The translations under genes and the position numbers were made by a program. The notes beneath the pieces were generated by a model. The model had not been told where the DNA came from. It saw only the letters and a list, made by a program, of their open reading frames with translations, and did no database searches. From Cytospora piceicola (lineage: Eukaryota > Ascomycota > Sordariomycetes > Diaporthales > Cytosporaceae), in NCBI GenBank assembly GCA_023375675.1, contig JALQBC010000022.1, positions 558,001-622,000 of the forward strand: a stretch of DNA of 64,000 nucleotides, read 5' to 3'. This document shows, one piece after another, positions 40,346 to 53,784 of the stretch; positions within the stretch are counted from its first letter, which is position 1; each line of letters opens with the position of its first letter.

Positions 40346-43300
40346 CATATTTGATCTGCAATATCACCGAGGGGCCCGGACGGCGGTCTTTGTCCTCTCC
40401 CGGCTGTCGTAGATCGATTCATGCTGCTTGGGCTGCGACAGCCAAGGGGCTGGTCTGTCAAGGTATATACTTATGTTCCCCAAGCACGCCGTACGACAGA
40501 ATCTCTATTTGTCGCAGTCTTCCCCTGCCTGACAAGCCGAGTAACCACACACGAGCATTCGCATCGCATGGCCAACCGACGACAGGCGAAGTGGCACAAG
40601 GCCAACTTGGAGTTTCTAGGCGCAGGACAGCATCTCCTGATATATGCATCGGGATGCAACCTCGGTACCTCTTGTCGCAGAGTACTTCCAAACCTCGCAT
40701 TTCACCTAATTGGGAAGTATCACACCTCATCACGGATGCGCCCAGGATCCTTCCGGAATCAATGCCAATACTTTGTAACTTTCAGCCAAAGATCGGGGTC
40801 AGCATGGTCAGCATGGCCCAGATCTCCAGGATGGTCGGTGCTATGCTCTCAAGCCTGGTATGTCCTGACGAGGATGCATGTGCCATTGCTCGGAAGCTGG
40901 GACAGGGCCTGTTTCGTAGCAAAAGACGGGAGACGAAAGACAGAGCGACGTCTGACACGTCGGCGCAAGCGCCAGGTGCCAACTGAGGGCGGGCCCAAGA
41001 GCGCTGACTGAGGTCTGCCCTTAATAGGCTAGCTCCGGTCGTTGTTGGAGAGGCTTAAATGCGGCTTTGCAGCTCTAACACTGCAAAGTGCCACATCAGA
41101 GTAATCTACTCCTACGGTCGGGAACGACGACATCGCCTAGCCCTAAGGTTGGTACGAATTATATGCGGCCACAAACGGCCGCGGCCAAGCGGCGCGGTAC
41201 GATGCACCTCACATCACAGCACACACATATTTCGGTGGACGGCACTAGGACGAGACGGGTGTGGCGACCACGACCGTCGTCAGGGTGTTCCATCACACCC
41301 TGCCCTCCGGGGTTGGTCCCACACCAACCTGTATGTACTCAAACATCATCAAGCGCCAGGTCATCCCACGGAACTAGCTCTCACGCAAACCACGGCCCAG
41401 GGAACGACACCCTTAAAGGACTCTGAGGTTGCAGTGTAGATATTGGCCTAGTCCAGATCCCTTCCACCCTATGGCACTCGCAATCTTGGAGTGGGCGGGC
41501 CTTTCGACTCTGCGCCGCAAGCATGACTGTCTGCATAGCATATGCATGAGCTGCAGGAGGGGCTAGGTGTGTGCCCTGCCGTGCATTTCCGGCCAATCCA
41601 GCGCTCTATCTCACTGCTGATGACGATCGCTCTGTGAGTATAGGGCGGGATGCTAAGTGGGTGAGCTGATGGGCTCCTCATTCTCCAACTGCCCCTGTAA
41701 TAGCCTTCCGCATCGGTTACAGAGATCCAGAACTTGCCACTCAGCCAAGTCACCCATCAGGACGGTGAGGCATTTGCTGTGTCCCCTTGATAGATCACCT
41801 GAGAATGAAGGGGGTCGACGGGCAGAAACGACGAGACAGATTTCTCCGCACAAGCTGAAGGAAGCTTCACCTTGGTCGAAGCTTCGGGTGGAGGCTGTGA
41901 CAGGCTGGACAGGCTTGATAATAATAGGCTCAAAACCAAATCTTGATCGAACAGGGACGGAACGCTGCTGTCTCCAGTTTTTGTCCGTGCGAGCAGGCCG
42001 CCCTACTGTGGTGCCAGGTCAGGGTATTATTTCCTGGAGTCGAGCCAAAATAAAAGGAACGAGCCGACGATGCAAATTGAGTGAGCCCCACGTGGAAATC
42101 TGCCAGCAGCTAACAGCTAACAGCAAACCGCTGAAGATGGCATGAGCCCATCGCCCCTGGCCTAATCCAATTTAAGAGTGCTTTTACTGCATGGCTCATA
42201 AAATAGTGAAGCTGCGATTTTTTGTTTGTGTGCGGTGTAACACAAGCTGCACGGATTCGCACTGCGTCGCTCAATAGGCTTCACATTCTTGAGGCCGGCT
42301 CTCAGGCTTGACATTACATAGCAATAGCGTCGACAACTATCGTCATGACGACCGGACGAGTTGTACTGTACGGGAATCCCTCCCCCTACGAACCAAACGT
42401 AAACAATCAACGCCACCGAGTCGCAAGCCCGGCTTGACGCAAGACATGCTGAGGTCCCACCGAACTCGGCCTATATACATACCTAGGTGTCCTCGCACGC
42501 GTGTAGGTTGCCACTACCTAGGTAGTCATAACGTTCTAGAAAGAATCTATGGACGTTCTCTCTAGTTTCGCCTGCTCCGTACACCGACCACCTGCTCTGC
42601 GGTGTATTACCTAGGTATATTGGCAGTGTTACGGCTTCGCTGCATTCACCACCATGTAGGCGCTGTTACCGCATGCACTGCCGTGGCCAGCAGGGAGAGC
42701 TTCGAGACGCAGCTGGCCCCGCAAAACGGTTCATCATGCCCTGCCTGCGCAGCGAACCGAATCACCGATCGGTTCATGTGAACTCCACCCGCTCATTATT
42801 ATAGGGACACGAGAAGGGTAAGCTGTTCCGTCACAACCGCATGCGGCGAAAATTTTCCTACGTGTGGGGAAGAATAATGCAGTGCGTGAAGCGACATCTG
42901 CACTGCTTACTCATCAAACCTCCACATTTTTACCATACCTGGGTATATGTATACGGTGCGCCGGACCACCAAGAGATCTTTGCGTCACGATCTTGGGTCT
43001 TCATCAACAACGGGGAAAGAAAATGCCGCGGCGAGGTGTCCAAAAAGACACACCGAGGCTGGCAACAAAAGCGCAGTCCCGCCATGTTTTCGTCACCTTA
43101 CCCTTCCCTCTACGTACCTAGGTACTATCGCTACACGTATAAAGGGTTTGGCGATCCAAGCCAAGCCTCACAGGGGGTCAAGATCTGCCTCATTTGCTAG
43201 GTTACCTAGGTAATCAAAAGAGGTAGCCGGGGCGGTGGTGTGCACAGGTAGGTACCTAGGTATGTAGGAGGCTCGGTCGAAGCTCTCTCTTTTTGTGACA

Positions 43301-45010
43301 GAACACATGAGGATTCGGTGGCTGTCCGTGGATTGAACTGCTGGGGTTGTCGTGGTTGCTTTTATTACTTATTAAAGAGTGAGCAGCCCCAAACCCGACC
43401 GACCCGGAAGAACCTCACCCAAAATATTCCCGAGACGGGGCTGGCCTGTGTGCCCTGCAGAGCTCGGGAATGGGAGAGCTGGCTTCGGCGCGTGGGTTGC
43501 GAGTAATGAGGGTCCATGGATCCATCCCATGGATTGCTTCGCTGGCGAGTATTGTACAGTACTACATAACCTACCTAGCAGCCTACAGTAGGTAGCAGGG
43601 TAGGTATGTACCGGCGTACCTACCGCCCAGCCGTCTCGTCTTATTACCCGTCTTTGGGGCCGGGCCCAGCATCCCTGATGAGTACGGGGGCTGCAGAAGC
43701 GCAGAAACCACAGGGTGGCCGACTGCCACTACCCTGCGGGCCCCCAGCATCTGCAGCTAAGAAAAAAGGCGTCATGGCGTACCGCGGAGACACCCCCGTT
43801 TTTGGGAGGGCGTGGGAAGGGGGCGTGGGTGTCGTCACAAGCCCAGGTCTCGGTACCGGGATTCTGAGATGGATGGGGTGCCGACGTGTACCAGGTACAT
43901 GTACTCCTCAAAGGGGCATTCAAAAGCTTCACCAACCCTGCATCATGCACGAGTCGACCGTGCTCTCAGTTGGGTGGGTGGAGCCTGACCGGGCCCTTGT
44001 CATCACGAGCCGCCCACCCGATCCTTCAAACCCAAATGCACGAGTATCATCGCACAAACCCTAACCCAATCTCATCAAGCCAAATCTCTGTTGCTTGATT
44101 GTTGGGGCCCGGCGGTCGGGAAGGCAGGCAGGCGGGCGGGCGGGCTGACCTGGCTGACCTGGCCCAGACCTGCGTGTGTTGCCCTCCTCACCAACCCATC
44201 TGGATACAACGGCCAACAGGCAAACTTGAAATGAAACAAACTGCCCGTTCTCCTCCTCCTGATCGCCTCCCGCCGTCCGTACAAATCCCGTGGACCAAAA
44301 TTAAACGCCATGTCTACCTAGGTAATGTACCCGTCGCACCACCTACGGTCCTTACTTCCAGGCATAAGCACGCCAGGCTGCAAAACAACTCACCGCAACA
44401 CTGTGAAGGATTCGATGGGGACGATTGCAGTTGGTTAGGGACGAGACACCCCTGCCAGACGTGAATTCAGCTGTGCACATATATATCTCCGCTTAGTCCC
44501 ACCACCAACCTTATCATATGTCCGAACAACTCGTCACCCACTCCTCCAGGGTGTGAAACAATCAGATTACACGATGGACCATTTGAAAGACTGCCAAACT
44601 ACAATACCTTACGTGCAAAAAGGCTACTCGAGTACTGAGAAAGGCCTCTGAATCACATCCGAAAGTGGCTTGGATGACACGGCCGCACTGCCCACCTAGG
44701 TACGTAAGGGGGGCTCTGTTCTAGTGGCGGGAGGTCAACGGAAACTACCAAATGCTGCATCATCGTTAGACATGTCTGATGCTATCACCAGCAGTATAAG
44801 CACGCAGTAGTGCCTCTCTGTCCCAGGCTGGCTAGCACGCCGTCTCAAGGTTTGCCGCGGCCAAGCGGACCGCCGTTGGATCACGCCGTCGAAAGGACGA
44901 TCGATGTACCTAGGTAGCTGTGGGCATTCGTCGCTTTACTTGATGCGTTCACTAAGCAGGATTGTCGGGCCATTTCCAGAATGTTGTGCGGAGAAGGCGT
45001 CCATCCGCCC

Positions 45011-45215
45011 TGGGTGCCTGCCTAGGTACCTATGTAAGTAGGTACCTAGGTAGCTTAGGTGGTTGGCTGTAGTGTATGTAGGTAGTCTACGTACTTTAAG
45101 TAGAACTGGTAGACTACCTACCTAGTATACTACTGGATACTACTGTATACTACCTAGCTTAAGTAGATACCTAGGTAGATACCTACCCACAGTAGGTAGA
45201 TATGTATGTGAATGG
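45011..45215. repeat. Dense CCTAGGTAGG palindrome cluster
   Basis: About 200 bases composed largely of TACCTAGGTA, AGGTAGGTA and CTACCTAC units in both orientations. They include a perfect 13-bp inverted repeat (45078-45090 with 45109-45121). This is the densest block of the motif family in the window and could extrude as hairpins. Confidence 0.8.
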
Positions 45216-45899
45216 CAGGTCCAGAACGAAATGTCAGACGTCCCACTAGGAAATCCGAATCCGAAAAAGTCCGTGCGTACCACACCCACAAATCCAAGAA
45301 AAGAGGGTGCGGCCTTGTCTTCCACACTAGCCGACCCGCCTCTATTTTTTGAGAAGCACTTTGGTGGGTCTGTGTGGGTCAGTCTGGAGTCTCAAGTGCT
45401 GAGGGTACCTGAGTACCTGAGTACCTGAGTACCTAAGTATTGTATTGTGGACATGCGCAGGTGGCCCAAACTTGGGGGGGTCTTGTACTGTGATACCGCC
45501 GCTAACCCCTGACCGTTCGGTTCTTCCAGGATTCATTTGTTTCCACGCTAACGTTTTTGTGAACACCCGGCCGTGAGGCAATCCGTGGGTAAGGGGAGTT
45601 TGTGTCTCTGCGTTCTCATCTGCTCCCATCTTCCCATCCGCCCCCGTTGGTTTTTCTCCTCCCGCCCACCGATCAGGGAGCCGCTTGAACCTTTCACTCT
45701 TCTTTCCCTTTTCCCCAAGTCGCTCCGAACTGCCTCACCTGTTCAATTGTGCCCATCACCATCTACACACCGTCACCACCTCGATGAGGCATACCAACAC
45801 GGCGGCTTTTCTTCTAGCGCACTTGTCTTTCTAGTACAGCATCGGTACCTTGCTGTGTCCATACACAGCTCTTTCCCTGTTCAGCTCCGTTCCATCCTC

Positions 45900-48752
45900 A
45901 TGGCCGCTCAGGCACATCACCAATCTCCCCCGATGCCTATGCATCATGGAGTCGGCGCTCCACCTCCACCTCCGCCTCCCGGCCCGGGGCAGTGGGCGCC
46001 TTCGCGACAGATTCTCGCAATGAACGAGGCTGTCTGGGTCCAAATAGGTACGTTCAGTATCCGCGGTCGCCGCCTTGGGCGGAACTCGCCCGCCCATGCC
46101 GGCACAAACCCCATGCGCCGAGCCTGAGGGCCACACCACCACAAAGCTCTCTCCGGCAGATCTGCGATCTACAGTATGCTAACAGCCACCTCAGGCAGCT
46201 TGTCGGAGCTCCTCGGCAACGTCGAGGACGCCTTGTTCGCATATGAGCAGGCCATCCGCGCAAACCCCAACTCGATCCAAGCCATGAATTCCATAAGCGC
46301 TATACTCAGAACTCGCGAGGACTTCCCCAAGGCTATAGAATACCTCAACCAAATCCTCAAAATTGACTCCACCAACGGAGAGGCATGGGGCAGCCTGGGT
46401 GAGTGCTACCGATTCCAGTCCCTTGGTGTTTAGGTACAAGTGGGCGTAAGCTAAACACACCTTGCGCAGGTCACTGCTACTTGATGATGGACGACCTACA
46501 GCAGGCGTATGCCGCGTACCAGAATGCTCTGATCAATCTCCGTAACCCGAAGGTACGTGTAGCCCAGACTGCTCACCCTGTCGGCCAGCAACTGACCCCA
46601 TGTCTCGTAGGAGCCCAAGCTTTGGTACGGCATAGGTATTCTGTACGACCGTTACGGTTCCCTGGATCATGCCGAGGAAGCTTTCTCCCAAGTGATGCAG
46701 ATGGAGCCCGGCTTCGAGAAGGCCAACGAGATATATTTCCGACTCGGCATCATATACAAACAACAGCAAAAGTACAATCAGAGTCTTGAGGTATGTCCAG
46801 AGTCCTGAAACACATTAACATGGCCAACTCACTAACAAGCCTCAAGTGTTTCAAGTACATTGTCAACTCGCCGCCGCCTCCATTGACCGAAGAGGACATC
46901 TGGTTCCAGATCGGCCATGTCCACGAGCAGCAAAAGGACTTTGACAGTGCCAAGAATGCCTATCAGCGTGTACTGGATAGAGATCCCAACCATGCAAAGG
47001 TCCTGCAGCAACTCGGGTGGCTGCACCACCAGCAGAGCAACAGCTTTGCAAGTCAAGAGAAGGCCATCGAATTCCTCGAAAAGTCTGTTGCCGCAGGTAA
47101 GTCATCGATAGCCACCGCTTCTGCCTTCTACCTATGATGTGTACTGACATTACAAAACAGACAACAGCGATGCACAAAGCTGGTACCTCCTTGGGAGGTG
47201 CTACATGTCGCAGCAGAAGTATCCCAAGGCATACGAAGCTTACCAGCAGGCCGTCTATAGGGATGGACGCAATCCCACTTTCTGGTGCTCAATCGGAGTG
47301 TTGTACTACCAGATCAACCAGTACAGGGATGCCCTGGATGCCTATAGCAGAGCCATCCGGCTGAACCCCTTCATCTCCGAGGTTTGGTATGACCTTGGTA
47401 CCTTGGTAAGTCTTGTGGTGCCCTTCTCCTTTAGCAGCTAGCTAACAGTAGTCCAGTACGAGAGCTGCAACAACCAGATCAATGATGCTCTGGACGCCTA
47501 TCAACGAGCGGCTGAGTTGGACCCGTCCAACCCTCACATCAAGGCGAGGCTGCAGCTCCTGAGAAATGGTCAGACCAACGGTGCAGGCGCGGCTCCCATG
47601 CCTACCGATGTCCATCCTCAGGCGTATCAGCACCAGGGGGCAATTGGACCCCCAGGGCCGCAATGGACCAACTCAGGCCCCGGTCCACAGCAGACTCAAC
47701 CTCCGCCTGGACCCCCTCCAGGCCCCTCGGGTAACTGGGCGCGGCTTTCGGAAGTGAACCCTCCTCCTCAGCCGCCGAATCCGTATGAGCAGCGCGGTGA
47801 GCCATTCAGGGGACCAGCCCCATCTCTTCCTCGTCAACCTAGTCCCCGCCAGGAGCAACAGATGAGACAGTACACGGATCCAATCCGACCTGGGGTTCCA
47901 GCTGGCCCAGGTGGACCAATGATGAGGGCGCGAACACCGCCCCCTCTGCATTATCCTCCGCCGGGACCACCCCAGCAGCAACCCCTACCACCAACTTCGC
48001 AACCACCACCTCGCGTTGCTAATCCTAACTACAGTGCGCCAACGCCAACCTCTGCCTCTGCTGGACCTCCACCGACTAATGGAGTGAACGGACCGCCGCC
48101 GGGCCCAAATCCGTTGATGCCATACCGTACCAACAGCCCACGGGGAGATGTGCGTTCTATGCACGATAACCGAATGCCCTCCCCAAAGTCAGCCTACCCA
48201 CAACACCAGCCGCCTTACCCCCCTCACCCGGAGCCAGGCCCTAGTAGCCTCGAGTCTGGGGCTCCGCCTCCGCAATCAGCAGCGGTTGCTGCTGCCGAGG
48301 CTGCGCTCCACCGAAACGAACATGACAACCGACCTTCATCTGTCGGTCCCAAGCGTATGCGTGAGTGGGAAGAGGAGTCTGTCTCCAAGAAGCCGCGTCC
48401 ATCCACGCCCACTCGGGCCGAGTCATATCGTCGTGAGTCCTCGGAACACCGGCGGGTTGAAGAGCCGCGTCGTCCGATGGAGGCATACCACCCATCAGAG
48501 GCCGCGCATCACCCACCCACGCACGGTATGCCGGGTCAGCTGCCACCCATGCAGGGGCCGCCCCCTCCTCCTCAAGTCCATGAGCCTGAGCGGGCCGCCA
48601 GGAAGATGGATATCGATGAGGAGTATGACGACAGCGGGGACGATGATAAGAAGCATGTCCACATCGCGTCTGGCCCAGGCTCTGTTGCGGGTGATCTGAA
48701 AAACACTTCGCCGACGGTGATGATGTCCAATGGCGGCCCGAAGGTTGACTAG
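45900..48752 (+). CDS. CYC8: Cyc8/Ssn6 general transcriptional corepressor, TPR protein
   Basis: Seven exons (45900-46047, 46195-46398, 46470-46552, 46611-46790, 46847-47096, 47161-47405, 47457-48752) give an 801-aa protein. Cyc8 binds the WD40 protein Tup1 and is recruited by DNA-binding repressors. After a Pro-rich start and MNEAVWVQI come about ten TPR units, including GHCYLMMDDLQQAYAAYQNA, LWYGIGILYDRYGSLDHAEE, WFQIGHVHEQQKDFDSAKNA, WYLLGRCYMSQQKYPKAYEA and WYDLGTLYESCNNQINDALD. These are close to invariant in fungi. The C-terminal half is Pro/Gln-rich and disordered and ends with an acidic DEEYDDSGDDDKK block. All six introns (51-147 bp) lie in the TPR part, and every junction keeps frame and family sequence. 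The ATG at 45900 has good context. Confidence 0.96.
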
Positions 48753-49743
48753 AGGACCGGTACCGCAAAGGCATCGCATCCCGCTACGGTCGTGGCGACA
48801 AGTTTACGCCCTGGTGGTAGGCAGACGAAAAATTCTACACACACTGGTCCTTTGAAAGTGGTTGCTTATGGTACAAGTGAGTATCCCAAGGGCAAGGACA
48901 ATGCCTTGATTTCTTTCATGGGGTATGGGCCTTCAACCGCGTCCTCTAGGAAAGGGAAGGAAAAGAGGGCGTGAGCGATTGAATATTTTTAGCCCGGCGG
49001 ATCTGCAATTGAACTTGGCGCTTGGCGGTGGGGGGTTATTTGTCAAGCGGGCATTTCGACCTGCTTTACTGGCGGTTTCTTAATCTCAGCCGTTGTATAT
49101 CTTGGATTGCTCTATACCTACCTGTCTGGGCTTCTCACGCAGGATAATTCATTTCGTCTACACATCTCGAGACTGTTCTGAATGCCGCCGTTGCAACCGT
49201 GAACGTTTCCCACCAGGGTCATTCTGGTCATGTCTAGCCTCTCTCGCCTTGCTCGCACAGGCGCGTGAATTCACGACAACATTGAACGTGATATTCTCCA
49301 TTTCACCACCAGTGTCTGTTCATACCACAGTTACTGTACAATAGAAGTCGCTGCCATGCTCAGTATACCATCGAAATTTTACGTGCAATATCGTAGCAAC
49401 TCGAAAAGCATCGGGTCAACTGAGGTCAGAGCCAATATCTCCCTCCCTCCCTCCCTCCCTCCTCTCCGCTCCCCTCCAGAAATCATCCATGCCTCTCCTC
49501 CAGCCATCGTCCAGACAGCCAAATGTGACTAGGTAGCCGTGAAGCATAATCCCGCACGAAGATCTTGTCCAGAGGCACGTGGACATCCTCCAGATACAAC
49601 GTGATCCCAACACTTCCCGGTGTACCTACCCTTTTATATGTATTTTCCCAGACCAATAATCCCTTTCCTTTCCCAGAAACCACAACAACAATAACAAGAA
49701 GAAACAAGTACGACAACAACAACAACAACAACAGTACCCAGAC
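48753..49743. other. Intergenic region between convergent genes
   Basis: About 1 kb with presumed 3' UTRs of CYC8 and the TMEM115-like gene. Contains a (CCCT)n run near 49440-49462 and an (AAC)n run near 49713-49733. No gene seen. Confidence 0.55.
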
Positions 49744-51070
49744 CTACGGCTCGCCCTTCTCACCATCATCATGATCGGGGTCGAAGCTCGTCTCCCCCAG
49801 CATCCCGTCGCTCGGCCGCGACGTCATGGCCGTCTGGTTGTTGGACAAGGGCTGCTGAGACACGGGCGGGCCGGCCGCCGGCACCACCACGGCGGCGGCG
49901 GCGGTGGCGGGCGGCGCGGGGGAGACAGCCCGCCCGGCCATGCTCGCGGTGGCGGCGGCGACAGGGGCGCCCCCGCGTCCGGCGGTGGCGGCGTGGAGCC
50001 GCTGGTCCAGCGCCTTGAGGGCCAGGGCGCGCCTGCGCTCGGCCTCGGCCCTGGCGCTCCCGGGCGCGGCGCCGCGGTGGTTGTTGTTGTGGCTCCCGCC
50101 CCCGCCCCCGCCCCCGCCCCCGCTGCTGCTGCTGTGGTGGTGGTGGTAGCCGGCGCTGACCTCGGCCTGCGAGAAGGGGGTGCACAGGCGCAGGGAGACG
50201 AGGACGTTGAAGACCTGGTCGGCGGCGGCGGCGACGAGGGGCTTGGCGGGGCCGGGGAAGAACTCGGAGAAGGCGAAGGTCTCGGAGGCGTCGCCGCGGA
50301 GGGAGGAGGAGGAGGAGGAGGCGGAGGAGTAGGGCGACTGGGAGGAGTCGAGGTCGGGGAAGACGGTCTTGTAGAAGCGGAGGTAGGTCCAGCTGGTGAG
50401 GAAGCCGGAGGCGGCGAGGAGGAAGGAGGCGGCGGTGAGGAGGGGCGTCAGGCTGAGGAGGAGCACCGCGCCGAGGTAGACGAGGGGGAAGCGCGGGACG
50501 CGCATCGACAGGATGCCCCGGAAGAGGGTGACGGTGTGGGCCGGGACCAGCTGGCTGAAGGCGACGAGGAAGCTGATCTGGAGGGGGATCGTGCCGGCGA
50601 TGGTGGTGAGCCTGGGGGGGAAAGAGGAGGAGATGTCAGTATTGTGCCAGAGAAAAGAAGAGGGAGGTGGAGTGAAGGGGACGGTAGACGTACGTCCAGT
50701 TCTCGTTACGCGTGAAGGTGAAGAACATGATCATGGCGCCGAAGCATAATGTGTTGGGCACCAGGGCGGTGATCAGCAGGAACTTGGCGAACTCCTTTGA
50801 CGACCAAGCCCTCTCCAGGTACCGACCACCATTGTACAGGGTCAGGACGGCGATGGCCAGGGTGAAGACGTTACTCTCGACCAGTGTTGTGGTCAGGAAG
50901 GTCCAAGGGTATATGAGCGACAGCTGTGGGACGAGGGTCAGATAAGGAATGACGATCTCGCTGTCTGCGGTCCATTGCTTGTATCGGATGGCGGCGCTCA
51001 GGATGCTCTGCAGGCCCAGGGTGATGAGCAGGATGCGCGTGACGGGCGGGATGTTTATTCTAGGAGGCAT
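49744..51070 (-). CDS. TMEM115-like (DUF1751) rhomboid-fold membrane protein
   Basis: Two exons (51070-50694, 50611-49744; intron 82 bp) encode 414 residues. The N-terminal 240 residues carry several membrane spans in the DUF1751/TMEM115 pattern: PPVTRILLITLGLQSILSA, LIYPWTFLTTTLVESNVFTL, NGGRYLERAWSSKEFAKFLL and, across the splice, RNENWT-LTTIAGTIPLQISFLV. Human TMEM115 is a Golgi protein linked to retrograde traffic. It belongs to the rhomboid-like superfamily without protease residues, and I see no GxSG motif here. The cytosolic tail is low complexity, with a poly-Ser patch, an HHHH-SSSS-poly-Gly run, Ala-rich stretches and an acidic end. Exon 2 is far richer in GC than exon 1. Confidence 0.88.
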
Positions 51071-51188
51071 GATCTGATGATGATGATAATGAGGATGAGG
51101 ATGGTAAATATAGGGAGGGTGTAGAACGGCTGGCGAAGCTTATAGGAGGAGGGGGGGGGGGGTAGATGGACGGTGGCGCTCGTGTGAA

Positions 51189-51278
51189 GCTCTCTCTCTC
51201 TCTGGGTCTCTCTTGTTTCCTTCTGCTCTTTCTCTCTTCTCACTCTCTCACACACACTCTCTCTTTCTCTTTCTCTCC
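51189..51278. repeat. CT-rich pyrimidine tract upstream of the TMEM115-like gene
   Basis: A roughly 90-base run of mostly CTCTCT/TTCTCT, interrupted by a short CA stretch. It lies 120-210 bases upstream of the minus-strand start codon and reads as GA-rich on the sense strand, so likely a promoter or leader element. Confidence 0.75.
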
Positions 51279-52350
51279 GAGACTGGAGATGTTCGCGATG
51301 CCGTCTCCAGGGTTGAGTATTGTCGCCCGCCTTCGCCCTTGTTGGGTTAACGTTCCGGGGCTTTCAAACCGCCGACGAGGATTCCTTAGCGCCGCACGGA
51401 CCACTTGACGATCATGTTCTGGGGAGGACCCTGAATCTTGAGGGCATCTTTGTCTTAAGTACTCACGTACTTGTGAGTACGTACGTCCTCGATGACGACA
51501 GGCTGATCAACTTGGTCAGAATGAACGAAGACCATCCATGATATGGTTTTTTTTTAATCGTTATTGTAGAGTGACAGACATGATTCACCGCGATCAGACA
51601 GACAAGACGGGGCTCGGAGATCATGTTGTACCTAAGTACCTAGGTATGTACGGAGTATGTCCGCAATTGCATCCCCACGAGTACAGTACATACTCAGGTA
51701 CATAAACTAGGATGATCCGTCGAGGAGCTGCTCCTCATTCACGAGAAGTCCCGAAGCTTACTTCATATACTTCATACTGCCACGTGCAGTCCCAATAGTC
51801 CAAATGATGACACACAGTCCACGGAGGACGGACTTGATAGCTTCACGCACGTACTGTAAGGCTTACCTCGGCGCTCTCCCGGGATTCGAGACTACCTACT
51901 CCGTACATAGCTACCTAGGGTATACTCTGAGTGAGCATACATGCCGCGGAGACAGCGAGGACTGCTCGGTCCCCAGGTAGGTCCCCAGGTAGGTAGGTGG
52001 CCCCAAGTACTTGAGGATGTATACGGAGTTCGCGCGCCCATGTGACCTCCACCCTTTTCAGGGACCCGGCAATGGCTTCTCGTCCCACAAGGCACTGACT
52101 GGCACCGACTGGCACCGACTGGCACCGAAGCAGACAACCTTACACAGTAGTCTGCTCTGAGATGGCCCCAACTCGTTATCCCCTTGGCCAGATCTGGAGG
52201 TCTACCGATCAGTGTTGCACCAAGCCGCTGGGGTTGCACGAGCGACATTGCAGAGAATGCAGAGAGTGCAGAGCGTGCAGAGAAGGTGTGGTGGCAGTTG
52301 AGTACGATGACCTCTGAAACATGCCTCTCGGGCTATTTTCCAGCAGACTG

Positions 52351-52390
52351 GCAGGACGAGACAGGACGAGACAGGACGAGACAGGACGAC
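52351..52390. repeat. Four copies of a 10-bp repeat (GACAGGACGA)
   Basis: Four near-perfect tandem 10-bp units in non-coding DNA. Confidence 0.9.
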
Positions 52391-53784
52391 TACGAGCTGG
52401 AACGGAACCTGTGCCAATGACGCAAAGCCAATGAGATTGCGCGGGTGCAGATCGAGTCCCCGATGAGAGATGATGACTTATGTACCTGTCTGCCAGTCTG
52501 CCTGTGGTGTACCTACCAGTACCACAGTAGGTAGGAGTAGGTGGTATAATCCCTGCAAGACGTGCAGAGGGTGCCACCGCAACATCTTCCCTTTCTCTTC
52601 CGGGGCCTTGCCCTTCCCTTCCCTTTCCACACACGCCCCCCACACCCTTGGCCTCCCCCCGGCTGGCTGGAGTGCACAGCTACTAAAGTAGCTGCCAGAG
52701 AGCGAGATCGCGGAAGCGAATCATGTGGGGGCCCTTTTCTTTTTTTTTGACTCGAGGCTTCCCGGGTCGATGGCTCCACCCACCCTTTTTGCTCCAGTAA
52801 CGGATCATGGATCATCGTCATCATCATCAAGCCTGGCAAGCCCACAGACACACACACACGCGCGGGAGTCTCAAACCGCTTTCTGAAGAAACACCCCCTC
52901 TTGGCGGGCTGATTGGCTGATTGGCTGGTTGTGTGTGAGTGTGTGGGTGTGTGTGTGTGTTTGGCCACTGCCTCATTGCATCCTACACAGTGACGCGACA
53001 GTTCGCAGACGCCACTGTTGCTCGTGATTCCCATCTCGACCTGTTTGTCCCTGGTCCCGATGACGCCGAGGTTTGAATAGGCCGAAATCCCATTTATTTC
53101 TTTAACCTAAAGAAGGGGGGGGGTTCTGGGACTGAGCAACCAACAACGTCCATCCCCGCGATTGGACCAGACGAGTTAGCAGTGTGGGCAGGACAAAAGA
53201 TGGACCTGAATTGTCCGTGTTGGATCCGTTATTAGAGTGGGTATGGAGACCCAAAAAAGAAAAAGAAAAACAAGGGTTCCTCCAGACGAAACAGAAATGG
53301 ATGATCTGTTCTGACCGTCGGGCTTCTTCTGCACATCATTTCCCTGACCACCCACCCGCCCGACCCCGGACACATGTGTGCAAGCGAGCTGCGAGACTGA
53401 CGATGAGAAGGAAGATCACAACCCAACCTATCCCAGCCCAGAGCAGAGCAGAGCAGAGCAGAGAGGGTGAAGCCGTTATGGTTGCTACGACAGGATATTG
53501 CTAGAGACTAGAGACTGCCTAGGTACCCCCCAAGGTTCCAAGGTTGCTTTCCCCCGCTCCCCCACGCAGGCCAAGACAATCTGATTGAAGGCTTTCCAAT
53601 GTTTCGTTGGTCGGTATCGGAAAGGAAAAAAAAAACCACACCTGGGCACATACATACATGCAAGGCCCGCGCCGGGCGGCCCTAACCCTGCGATCGCATA
53701 TATGTAATCTGGATCTGTACATACATCTACATCTATCTGCACCTCGAGCCTAAAACAGTTTGACAAGGGCGATCGGCCTGGCAC

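Larger units (their letters stand above)
38822..45899. other. Seven-kilobase gene-free island
   Basis: The longest stretch without a supportable gene lies between RPL3 and CYC8. ORFs reach about 217 codons (near 40333-41011) but overlap in two frames, lack domains and show no coding bias. The island contains the MITE-like element at 40013-40345 and many CCTAGGTAGG-type motifs (near 40307, 42481, 42520, 42608, 43110, 43200-43265, 43565-43625, 44320, 44693, 44905, 45011-45215 and 45405-45438). Nothing in 41000-42400 resembles a transposase. Confidence 0.6.

Noticed and set aside
40333..41011. Two overlapping ORFs of about 200 codons in the gene-free island
   Set aside because: They overlap in different frames, share no domain or coding bias, and one begins beside the MITE-like arm.
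41657..42145. 162-codon ORF in the gene-free island
   Set aside because: No recognisable motif or codon bias; overlapped by antisense ORFs of equal quality.
41170..44875. A 15-base GC-rich match (GCCGCGGCCAAGCGG) near 41177 and 44858 as a possible dispersed repeat
   Set aside because: The flanks do not match, and with this GC bias a shared 15-mer is expected occasionally by chance.
49771..50715. 314-codon Gly/Val/Glu-rich plus-strand ORF
   Set aside because: Shadow of the TMEM115-like exon 2; its composition mirrors low-complexity codons on the other strand.
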